Shown here: in pieces, positions 1 through 7,188 of the stretch
Layout of the letters: every line of letters starts with the position of its first letter
How positions within the stretch are numbered: position 1 is the first letter of the stretch
Assembly (NCBI GenBank): GCA_003024985.2
Contig: PXIH01S0001487.1
Source: Euperipatoides rowelli
Lineage: Eukaryota > Onychophora > Udeonychophora > Euonychophora > Peripatopsidae
DNA: 12,119 nucleotides
Direction: 5' to 3' (one strand)
Notes under the pieces: model-generated
What the model was told of the DNA's origin: nothing
The model's database searches: none
Seen by the model: the letters and a program-made list of their open reading frames with translations, nothing else
Made by a program: the position numbers and the translations under genes

Positions 1-2
1 CA

Positions 3-194
3 ACTCCTTTGAAAGACCATTATTTTATAGCAGAAGAGATGGACTCTCAAGACAGGTCTTCTTTTGAGAGACCACCTGTTTTAAAAGACTGTTATTTCAT
101 GGCAGAAGGGGTAGTCTCTCAAGACAGGTTTTACTGTAATATGATTTACATTATTTATTTTTCTTATTGTAAGCTAGGGAAATGCAGCCCCTAG
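3..194 (+). other. Partial reading frame made of a 24-codon tandem repeat, open at the left edge
   Basis: This frame is open from the left edge of the window to a TAG stop at 192-194. Its first 40 or so codons are two copies of a 24-residue unit. Each copy begins Leu-Lys-Asp, has an aromatic pair and an Ala-Glu, and ends with the shared Ser-Gln-Asp-Arg-Phe-like stretch. The copies differ at both silent and replacement positions (for example TTG/TTA, TTT/TTC, CAT/TGT, GAC/GTC), so purifying selection is not obvious. After about position 130 the predicted residues become low-complexity (Ile/Tyr/Phe), as expected of non-coding AT-rich DNA. It could be the 3' end of a repeat-containing protein exon that begins outside the window, with a possible donor at cag/gtttta near 125, or simply a minisatellite with a period divisible by three. 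I do not recognise the protein. Confidence 0.25.
8..130 (+). repeat. 72-bp tandem repeat, about 1.7 copies visible
   Basis: The stretch from ttgaaagacc at 9 recurs as ttaaaagact at 81, and the shared core ctctcaagacagg occurs at 43-55 and 115-127, giving a constant offset of 72 bp. The first unit carries an extra inter-unit tail (ttttgagagaccacctg, 62-78) that is not seen after the second unit, so the array ends there. Within the unit, aagacaggtctt (49-60) is a short palindrome. The segment ttgagagaccac (64-75) can pair imperfectly with gtagtctctcaa (111-122). The array may continue to the left of the window. Confidence 0.75.
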
Positions 195-1773
195 GTTCAT
201 AGTCCCCTCAATGCAGTATTTCGCTGCTATTGCTTAGTAGGAGAGTTCTTTGTTATTTCCATCAGCTAATAGTTCCAGAATAAATTAATTATTCAAACTT
301 CCAACCTTGTTTCCACCGTTATTTCCTGCTTAAGCATTATTATAGTGATTATGGGCAATCAGAATCATTATGTCATGGTAGGGGTGCAAACAATTGTGAT
401 TAGATTTTATTTACAAAAAAAAAACAGTGAGGCAAAAATCCTTTTGGCACAAACCCTTTTTATTTTTTTAAATAAAAAAAAAAACAAACTTAAATTTCAA
501 GTCCTTTGCTGTTGTTTTTAATTTCTTGGTAAATGTGAGCATACATTAGAGAAAGAATCTGAGAATTAAATCTCTATGGATAATTTTGTCGCTGAAAGAG
601 ATATCGCCAGACAAATGTGACACATCCAATTTTTTTGGGGGGTAATATGATTTTAGTGAAAGCACTGTTTTGATGTATAATGCTTCCTGATGGTGGTATC
701 CTTGCCATCCGCAACTACCTCATGTCATTTGATTAGTCTAAATTTGTCTACTTCCTCAGGATAATTTTATATTTTAACTACTTGACTATTTGGTGGTGAT
801 GGCTTTTAAATGTTAAAAAAATAAGGCAAATCTTGTTAATGCAATTACTATAGCTGCTGGGAAATTTCCTCCTATCTACTATTATAATTAGCCTATGCAC
901 TGAGTGTGGACTTTAATAATCTCAGACTTTATCCATCATTTATTTTTCGTGTTTGTGTCCCATAATAGGGACGAAATTGTCAGATGATTGCTAGAAAAAA
1001 TGGCACCATCATTTTTGAAAATCTCTATAGGCTATAGGTAAAAATCTGCAAAAATAACACGCCAGCCTACTAATGAATAAAAATTTATGAATTAGATTTG
1101 TGTCATATTATTGTGCTATCAAAACCATTATGGAAATAAAATAAAATTATGAATATGATACACCATTAAACATGTATTACGCTAATTAAGAAACTATCTC
1201 TAGGGTCAATGCTTTTTTGTTTTTTCCAACTAAAGTTGTATGCAAGATTTAATAACAAAATCTTCAACTAAATTTTTTTTATATTTTAAATCCGTCAAAT
1301 GTATTTTTAAAATTAAAGTTTGCAGAATATTGTGAAGTATTCTCTAATGCTAACCCCTTCAATTTGCTTCAGATCATCTACTGCACTAATGTAATCTGAC
1401 AATGTTGAAGCTTTTGGATTGTAACTATTTATAGTTTGAAGAGAAAGTTGTGATTTGCTCTCACAATCTTTGTTTCTTTTTGAATGTAGATTGNAAAATT
1501 GAAAATCAGACTTGAATGTAAATAAAATGAAAAGAGCGGATGAACTTCTGATATACTCGGATTTGAAAAGCAGTGATATTTAATCATTTATTTATTTTTT
1601 TCACAACTCGATGGATAAGTAATATTAGTAAATTACAACAAATCAATATAAATTAAACATTCAAGAAGAAGATTCTATTTCAGGAAATGTTTTCTGTTAA
1701 GGAAACATCAAGTAATAGCCTACCAAATGATAAAACGTTGGACACTCATGCTGGAAATGTTAGGAAAAATATT
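195..1773. other. AT-rich non-coding stretch with nothing recognisable
   Basis: No open frame of note, RNA gene or clear transposon ends were found. The stretch contains A-runs near 415-424 and 474-484, T-runs near 631-640 and 1584-1600, and one ambiguous base at 1494. A solitary motif taggggtgcaaacaattg at about 379 resembles one end of some hAT repeats, but I could not find a partner end. Confidence 0.6.
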
Positions 1774-1921
1774 GTGTATTATTAATGCTATATTTAACTT
1801 TGTCAATTTAGTTTGATTTTGCCTAAAAAATGTCTGTTTAATTGATCATATTTTCTTATTTTGTTACTTTAAAAAGGTGTGAAAATCTAAGTTTGATAAA
1901 AATGTTAGTGAAGAAATACGT

Positions 1922-1929
1922 CATGATTT
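1922..1929. repeat. Left target-site duplication, catgattt
   Basis: This octamer immediately abuts the hAT-like element and is identical to 2458-2465. In the foldback's right arm the corresponding empty site reads atgatct (complement of agatcat, 2540-2546), which confirms the pre-insertion sequence. Confidence 0.85.
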
Positions 1930-2457
1930 TAGGGTGACCAGACATTGCTGTGCTCAAAGTAGGACATTATTCAGAGGCGGTGTTAATGGTTTTGAGGCCC
2001 CCTGCAAAATATTAAATGGGGCCCCTGCACCCACAGAGGCACCTTGCTCGGCAGGGTTTGCGGGGGCCTTATCGACACCACTGTATATAATTTTTACCGT
2101 AATGACGAAAATATATGTCAAAAACGCAGTAGGGTACTAGAATGCACATAAAATCTCCGAGTGTTAACGTCTCCTGTATATTTCAGCTAATTATGGAGTA
2201 GCGACGTTTGGATTGCCATAAGTTGTGATAGTCAAAATTAATTTTCATTTATTGTATTTGTAGGCTAGTTTAATTTTTAAGCTTAATTCGTTTATTTTTT
2301 TTTAAATATACCTTCTATCAGGCTCAGCAAATTTCATTTTTATTAAAAAAACTGTAAAGTAGGACATTAGTGTTTTTTGACCTGGNGAGGGAGGACGGAG
2401 GACAAATGATGAAATTGTAGGACATGTCCGCCCAAAGTAGGACGGGTGGTCAGCCTA
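1930..2457. mobile_element. Non-autonomous hAT-like transposon, 528 bp
   Basis: The ends are tagggtgacca (1930-1940) and tggtcagccta (2447-2457), an 11-bp terminal inverted repeat with one mismatch. The element is flanked on both sides by the identical octamer catgattt (1922-1929 and 2458-2465). An 8-bp TSD is the hallmark of hAT-superfamily insertion, and ends of the TAGGGTGACCA type are known in animal hAT-like repeats. Inside, the motif aaagtaggac recurs at 1956 and 2356 (as the 13-mer aaagtaggacatt) and at 2434, with a shorter gtaggacat at 2417. Such subterminal repeats are expected of transposase-binding sites. No transposase frame is present, so mobility would have depended on a relative elsewhere. 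It was inserted into the left arm of the foldback element and is therefore younger than it. Confidence 0.85.
1972..2083. mobile_element. GC-rich patch with possible nested hAT-type ends
   Basis: This 112-bp stretch is clearly richer in G and C than anything around it (gaggccccctgc, ggggcccctgcaccc, gcgggggcc). Its borders, cagaggcggtgttaa and ttatcgacaccactg, are inverted repeats only if small gaps are allowed (complement of the right border: cagtggtgtcgataa). CAG...CTG borders of this kind are common in hAT MITEs. No 8-bp duplication flanks it (acattatt on the left, tatataat on the right). It may be a decayed nested insertion or a GC-rich internal segment of the host element. Confidence 0.4.
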
Positions 2458-2465
2458 CATGATTT
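2458..2465. repeat. Right target-site duplication, catgattt
   Basis: This is the second copy of the octamer that flanks the 528-bp hAT-like element. The foldback arm continues directly from here with attacatcatc. Confidence 0.85.
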
Positions 2466-2684
2466 ATTACATCATCTTAAACAGAAATTAAAGCAAACAT
2501 CTGGTGTTTGCTTTGATTTCTATTTAAGATGATGTAATAGATCATGTGTTCGTTCTTCTTTGTTATTAAAACTTAGATTTTAACACCTTTGTAAATGAAA
2601 TGAGAAAATTTTTATGAGTAAACACATTTTTTGGGGCAAAATAAAATTAATTTGACAAAGTTAAAAATAGCATCAATAATACAC

Positions 2685-3410
2685 TTAATTTTTACTCTTT
2701 TCCTTCTTTTCTTTTCTCCATCTCTCCATTTTTTGATCGATGATTTAAAATGTTACAGTATTTACTAAATAAAGTTATTTGTGTGTCAAAAAAATATTAT
2801 GCTTTATTTTTAAAAATATTTGGCATGTATCCTGTAAATATTTGACATACAACAAGTTATCCAGAGAGAGCAAAATTCTTTAGTTAGGCTCATCGTAGAT
2901 ATGACTACGCTGTGCAGACCTGCCAGTGATGTCAAGTTTGGAATAATTCAATCAAAATGATGGTGTAATAAGGCAAAAGACAACAATATTGTAGTAATTC
3001 TTATAAATTCTTAACAGAAATTAAGTGTAAATAGAAAAATCATAGCTAAGAAGCAAGGCTGAGTTGCGTGAGACTCAATTTTGGGTGGAGTTAGTAAAAT
3101 GTACTGATTCCGCTTTCAAAATAAAAATTTATAATATTATATACAGTCAAATGATACTAAAGCGACACAATTGAAGTGCATTGGTAGATTAAATTTTCTC
3201 TGCCAACAATTTTGAAATAATTTTTGAAAAGTAACCTGATCTTTATTTTTTTTTTTTCATTTATTTTTAATTGTCTTATTTTATTTACTTTTTATAGCTT
3301 AAAAATTTGTTTCAAATTAAGAAAATAACATGTTTTTATGATCAACTGAAATTTGCATATAAATATTATGCAGGGGGGAGGGAAGCATGTTTAAATGAAG
3401 GAGTCTGAGT
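2685..3410. other. AT-rich non-coding stretch
   Basis: No gene is visible. It holds a pyrimidine-rich run (about 2696-2735), a short direct repeat (aaatatttggcatgta at 2814 and aaatatttgacatac at 2836), T-runs near 3246-3258, and a purine-rich block at 3371-3384. Confidence 0.6.
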
Positions 3411-3482
3411 CAGGGCCAGTCAGAGTGTAAAAAAAAAAGAGGTGTTGGAGTCGGAGGTTTGGCATACGATTGCACAGCCCTG
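3411..3482. mobile_element. Probable hAT-type MITE remnant ending in cacagccctg
   Basis: The right border cacagccctg (3473-3482), read inward on the minus strand, is cagggctgtg followed by a segment containing ctccgactccaac. Animal genomes carry hAT-like repeats that begin CAGGGCTGTGGAGTCGGAGTC, and this end resembles a mutated copy. On the left, cagggccagtcag (3411) preceded by gagtctgagt (3401) could be a rearranged other end, but only its first six bases match the right end. No flanking duplication is evident. It is a decayed fragment without coding capacity. Confidence 0.45.
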
Positions 3483-4326
3483 CTAAGAAATGTGCCTAAT
3501 ATCTAGGAATCTATTCCAGTCATCAAGAGATCTAGATGCAATGAAAGGCCAGTTAGTTTCAGCTTAAATATTATTTTTTTTTATGACGAGTCATTTTAAG
3601 ACTTCAAATTTTGTCGTCGTTCCTCCAATAGAAAAATTTGGGTTAAAAAAAAAATGAGTAACCTATCTTTTAAATGATCTTTTGCATATATGTATAAGAA
3701 ATAGGCTATAGTAGTTAATAACACTGTAACAGGTAGCCTACTAGAAATGTTAATGTAGAACATTGATTTGAGTTTGCATGCAAACTTATCCATTTGGGGG
3801 GGGGGGGGGNGGCACCGNGGCAGGTCTTNTTCAGCACCCTGCTAGTGAACCTTAGATGCACTTCAAAGCTGTCCAAGTGCATTTGTTTGGCTAGATTCTG
3901 TAAAAGATTGTTTTTCAAAACAGCACTTATTTGGGCTATATATGGACACACTCTCCTGAACCTAAGATGAGGTAAAAACTAGGGGGGCGCAGTTGCATGG
4001 CACAACTTGTATTTTTTTCAAAGTGATCAAAAAGTTTAAATGTGGGTATGAAACACTTGTTTGATGGTGGTACATTTTACCTAACTTTGGCCAAGAAAAA
4101 AGAGTGGATCTCTTATTTGCTGGGGCGTCCTTTGACGGCATTCTATGGAATTATTTTCTCAATCCGGATATCAAATTCTAAAATCCTGATTAAATCCGGA
4201 TAAAATTATTTTGTTAAAATCAAAGAATGACAGAAACAATCATTGATTGGCTAATGGCTTGGCTGAAGGAAATAATGTAAAAAAAATTACCAAAAATGAA
4301 AAACTGTTATTCTATTTATTGATTTG
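3483..4326. other. Non-coding stretch with a poly-G tract and ambiguous bases
   Basis: No gene is supported. A run of 14 G residues (3796-3809) is followed by N at 3810, 3818 and 3829, so the read quality here is poor. The words aatccggat (4162) and aaatccggata (4193) form a short direct repeat. A purine-rich phrase, taggggggcgcagttgc (3980), resembles transposon ends but has no matching partner. Confidence 0.5.
3796..3829 (+). repeat. Poly-G tract with flanking ambiguous bases
   Basis: Fourteen consecutive G are followed by N, GG, and two more N within 20 bases. The true tract length is uncertain because such runs are prone to sequencing slippage. The run would be capable of G-quadruplex formation on the plus strand. 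Confidence 0.7.
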
Positions 4327-5269
4327 GATTAGGGTTAGGGCATAGTTATTGTTGATCTCACATTAGAAAGTCTGTAAATTAAAAATAAATGCTAATAAAT
4401 AATGTGATGACATCAGACATGATTGTTTTTTAGTAATCTGTGCAGATAGGTTTGCAACATACTAGTGTCTAGGTTTTAAACTTATCAGCCCAGGTTACTA
4501 TATAGTGTTTGTGATAGTCACCATTATGGAATATTCTATTTAAACATAGAGAGAATAAGTAATAGATTAGGAATACATTTTAAATTGTTTATTTAAAATA
4601 GTTAATTAAACTAAATATACTGAACTTATTTTTTTTTATTCTAAATTAACGTAGTAGGAACAAAGCTGCAAAAATATCAGCATTTTCAACCTCTTTATTT
4701 TTAACTATTTTTTTCTTACAGGTGGATAAATAGCCTATGAAAGAAAAAAATAGTCTACAAAAATAGAATGACAGATCATAAATTTTCAGATTTTTTTTTT
4801 CTTTTGCTAAAAAAAAAAAAAAGTTTAAGAAAATGTAAGTTAATTTATCACAAATGTGTCTGCCATCACAAATTCTACATCAACAACAAAATGTACATTT
4901 AAACATTTTTTTAAACATTATATTTAAAGCTTTTCAACTCCTCTCATTAAAAAAAACATATGAATGATCCAGAAAGAATTTCAATTTTTAAAAAAAAAAA
5001 AAAAATTCTATCAGCGAATATAATACCGGTTATAACACAGTTGTTTTAAAAATGCATTCACACTGAATAATTTATAAGTTACAATATTAATATCAATGAT
5101 GTCATCAGCTATAATGACACCATCAACTATGATGATCCCTGGCTTTATCCCTATATTAGAGCCTATTTGCTGACCATACTAGATTCATTTTCAGCAATTG
5201 AGCATGTTTTGGGAACTATCAATGTCATATAACTTTTATTTTTACTACAACGCTATGCACATTCTTTTT
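4327..5269. other. AT-rich non-coding stretch
   Basis: No gene or clear transposon is visible. Positions 4329-4340 read ttagggttaggg, two telomere-like hexamers in isolation. There are long T and A runs (about 4790-4800, 4809-4822, 4988-5004). The segment catcagctataatga (5104) is followed about 20 bp later by catcaactatgatga, a short direct repeat. Confidence 0.6.
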
Positions 5270-5492
5270 AGCAATTAGGGTCAGAATGGGCTTAAGGTTA
5301 TTGATCCTTTTTAAATAAAATTGGATCAAATTAATTACATTATTGTAGGCTAGTTCAAAAACATTATTGTTAGGCTCATGTTTTTGCCCAGCATTTCTCT
5401 TAGGAGTCAGGGTGGGGTTAAGGTTGGTAATCTTTTTTAAGTAAAATTGTAATGAAATTAATTATTTTAGGCTGGTTCAAAATTGTAATTGT
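5270..5492 (+). repeat. Diverged tandem duplication of about 120 bp, two units
   Basis: Unit one (about 5270-5389) and unit two (about 5390-5492) share an ordered series of landmarks: agcaatt/agcattt, then gtcagaatgggcttaagg/gtcagggtggggttaagg, then taaataaaatt/taagtaaaatt, then aaattaatta, then taggctagttcaaaa/taggctggttcaaaa. The offset is 120-126 bp along the unit, and identity is about 75% by eye. There is no open frame. The origin is unknown; it is an old local duplication or part of a minisatellite. Confidence 0.7.
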
Positions 5493-5553
5493 TTTTGTTT
5501 TGTTTTTTTTTATTAATTTTAAATTTCCAAACAATTTTATTTAAAAATGATCA

Positions 5554-5580
5554 CTAATCTCAATCCTAATCTCACCCTAA
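5554..5580 (+). repeat. Short 12-bp direct repeat
   Basis: The word ctaatctcaatc is followed directly by ctaatctcaccc and a partial third copy (taatacc). It resembles a degenerate pyrimidine-rich minisatellite and is probably of no functional significance. Confidence 0.5.
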
Positions 5581-5721
5581 TACCATTGCATAAGTTTCAG
5601 GCACATGAGGCACTATCAATATGTGAATACAAATTACATTTGTATTCAGAAAATCGACATTGTCTTATACACAAAAACAGTGTTAAAATGACACTAATAC
5701 AGTCAGCTAATAGGCTCTAAT

Positions 5722-6030
5722 TAAAACGATATTGGTATTCTCATATAGCTTATGTGCCAATTATTGATGTTTGATTAGTATATTCACACAACTCCCCTCT
5801 TGACCACTCTAGCTACGACCTTTCTTCTCATAGATCTATCCCACTTTGAAGATAGATCTAAACCATATTATAGTACAAAGTAGCTACAAGATGGGGACAT
5901 GTTTCTTCAAAGGGAGATAATAGAGAGGAAATGTCATAGCTAGAGTGATTAAGAAGAGAGTCAGGTCAATATACTAATTGAACATCTATAATTGGGCACA
6001 CAAGCTATATAAAATAAAAATATTGTTTTA
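5722..6030. repeat. Second foldback element, arms about 130 nt
   Basis: Left arm 5722-5851 and right arm 5904-6030 are imperfect reverse complements. Paired landmarks are taaaacgatattgg with the complement of aatattgtttta (6019-6030), atatagcttatgtg with that of cacaagctatat (5999-6010), attagtatatt with that of aatatactaat, cactctagctacgac with that of gtcatagctagagtg, and actttgaag with that of cttcaaagg. Identity is about 75% by eye. The central 52 nt is unpaired or only locally paired. No coding frame and no certain flanking duplication are visible. It looks like an old MITE or foldback copy, unrelated in sequence to the one at 1774-2684. Confidence 0.7.
5831..5860 (+). repeat. Perfect 10-bp stem-loop within the foldback
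   Basis: tagatctatc (5831-5840) and gatagatcta (5851-5860) are exact reverse complements separated by ten bases. The hairpin sits at the inner end of the left arm of the second foldback. Confidence 0.75.
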
Positions 6031-6628
6031 CTTTGGGGTAAGATGAGGCATAATCACTATACTAAAATTAAGTGACAATAACAACTTAGCAGTAAGATAC
6101 CTTATATTGCAGGCTATATAGCAATCATCGGAGCAAAGTCGCTGAGTGGAAATGAATTAGAAGAACACATTATAATTTATACAGTCTATAAGACGGATGA
6201 GTAGCAATCATGGTGGCAACGGCAAGAAGATTAGGACGTGTCTTCTTTGAGACTACCCATATAATAGATCAGTTCAAACCAGAATTCAAATCTCTTAATC
6301 ATCTAGAGGTTTGAAGCTTATTTAGCGTCATATTTAGAATCAGAATCCCATTTTGAATCTTGGCGAAGATCGTTTTATTTTCCTTTCATACTAATTAGCT
6401 CTCGCTCTAGGCACACCTGTTCTATATATAGCAATTATAAACATAATAGACTTTTGTGGTCCAGTCAATTAGTCCTTGAGGTATAATGCATTCTATTATC
6501 AAATAAAGTATCTAGATTATTTGGCTATCTTACAACTCATTTATTACATTACATAAATATTTATATTTATCATTGTTCACAGTAAAATATTTACTTTCAT
6601 TTCATTTAATATTAAGATAATAAAATTG
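6031..6628. other. Non-coding stretch around the short ORF
   Basis: Apart from the 34-codon frame at 6210-6314 nothing is supported. The words tagcaatcatcgg (6119) and tagcaatcatggt (6202) are a short direct repeat. A TATA-like tataatttata (6171) lies about 40 bp before the ATG, but such words are frequent here by composition. Confidence 0.5.
6210..6314 (+). CDS. Speculative 34-codon ORF or first coding exon with strong start context
   Basis: ATG at 6210 has A at -3 and G at +4, a good eukaryotic initiation context, and the frame runs to TGA at 6312-6314. An in-frame TGA lies four codons upstream, so this is the true first ATG of the frame. The product begins MVATARRLGRVFFETT, an N-terminus with three Arg and no acidic residue in the first 13, which would be compatible with a mitochondrial presequence; it then becomes mixed charged and polar. 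The surrounding 200 bp is less AT-rich than its neighbours. A weak splice donor (gag/gtttga) falls at 6308/6309, so it might be an exon rather than a complete peptide. I do not recognise the protein. Chance occurrence in 12 kb is quite possible. Confidence 0.15.
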   Translation: MVATARRLGRVFFETTHIIDQFKPEFKSLNHLEV

Positions 6629-7188
6629 CAGGGCTTGAAAAATCCCTAGTCCGGACGCCCGGGACTAGTTGCTTTTGCATCTGGGCTAGTGTAGCTACAG
6701 TACAACTAGTCCAGCTGGGCTAGTTCTCTAATTCTTTTTTTTTTTTAATTAAAAAAAAAAATAAAATATTTTTAGTAAAAATAATTATACCTGTAATTTA
6801 ATATAAAAGAAATTGTCTACCGTACTGGTCTTATTATACCAGATAAAAATATTTTCTTTCATTACATGTACACAGTTTTATTTTAAATATGAACTGCCAT
6901 AAACGTAAAACTAACTTTTGATGACATCATGATATCTATCATAACGTTGCTCATAATATTTTTATTAATAAAAATTCTAGTAAAAGAGTTTTTGTAATTT
7001 GCTTTTATTTTATCAAAATATTATTTATTTTTTAATTTTTTTAGAAAAAAAATAATCTATTTTAAATTATGGGCTAGTTAAAAAATTTTTTGTCTATTGA
7101 TGGGCTAGTAAAAAAATTCTGGGCTAGTGCAGTTTATAAACCATTAGCCCACTGGGCTAGTGGTTGTAACAATATTTCTCAACCCCTG
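6629..7188. mobile_element. Non-autonomous hAT-like transposon with clustered gggctagt motifs
   Basis: The ends cagggcttgaaaaat (6629) and atttctcaacccctg (7174-7188) form an inverted repeat that reads CAGGGSTTGARAAAT on both sides (two differences in 15). The interior near both ends carries gggctagt at 6683, 6717, 7071, 7102, 7121 and 7154, plus the variants gggactagt (6661) and attagccc (7143). The middle 350 bp is plain AT-rich DNA. CAGGG starts and subterminal repeats are typical of hAT elements. No 8-bp duplication survives (taaaattg on the left, gtttacat on the right), so the copy is old or its borders have mutated. No transposase is present. Confidence 0.75.
6645..6712. repeat. Overlapping inverted repeats at the left end of the hAT-like element
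   Basis: ctagtcc (6646-6652) pairs with ggactag (6662-6668), and ggactagttg (6662-6671) pairs perfectly with caactagtcc (6703-6712). The left end therefore has alternative hairpins built from the same ctagtcc word that is repeated through the subterminal regions. Confidence 0.65.

Larger units (their letters stand above)
1774..2684. repeat. Long foldback (inverted-repeat) element split by a hAT insertion
   Basis: The left arm runs 1774-1929 and resumes at 2466-2499; the right arm runs 2505-2684. Removing 1930-2465 (the inserted element plus one TSD copy) gives a left arm of about 190 nt that is the approximate reverse complement of the right arm, with a loop of only about 5 nt (2500-2504). 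Landmarks are gtgtattattaatgctat (1774) against the complement of atagcatcaataatacac (2667-2684), and the near-identical innermost ~41 bp (attacatcatcttaaa against tttaagatgatgtaat). Overall arm identity is about 80% by eye, and about 93% in the innermost 41 bp. It carries no coding capacity. This is the form of a palindromic MITE or foldback element. Its family is unknown because I see no clear TSD outside 1774 and 2684. A transcript through it could form a long hairpin RNA. Confidence 0.8.

Noticed and set aside
379-404. taggggtgcaaacaattg resembling a hAT end
   Set aside because: No inverted partner or flanking duplication could be found within the window; one end alone is weak evidence.
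1934-2140. 68-codon plus-strand frame
   Set aside because: It begins inside the left TIR of the hAT-like element and runs through the GC-rich patch; its composition follows that patch and it contains no transposase or other motif.
3596-3951. Two overlapping minus-strand frames
   Set aside because: They cross the poly-G tract and ambiguous bases and show no recognisable domain; they are the expected length for chance frames.
3980-4140. taggggggcgc (3980) and ctggggcgtcc (4121) as possible transposon borders
   Set aside because: They are in the same orientation, do not form an inverted repeat, and have no flanking duplication.
4162-4201. Direct repeat aatccggat
   Set aside because: Nine to ten bases only and not part of a larger unit; probably chance.
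4329-4340. Two TTAGGG telomere-like hexamers
   Set aside because: Only two copies in AT-rich DNA; too short to indicate a telomere or fusion site.
6203-6220. Minus-strand gccaccatg, a perfect-looking start context opposite the 6210 ATG
   Set aside because: The minus-strand frame ends after 13 codons; it is a by-product of the overlapping plus-strand word.
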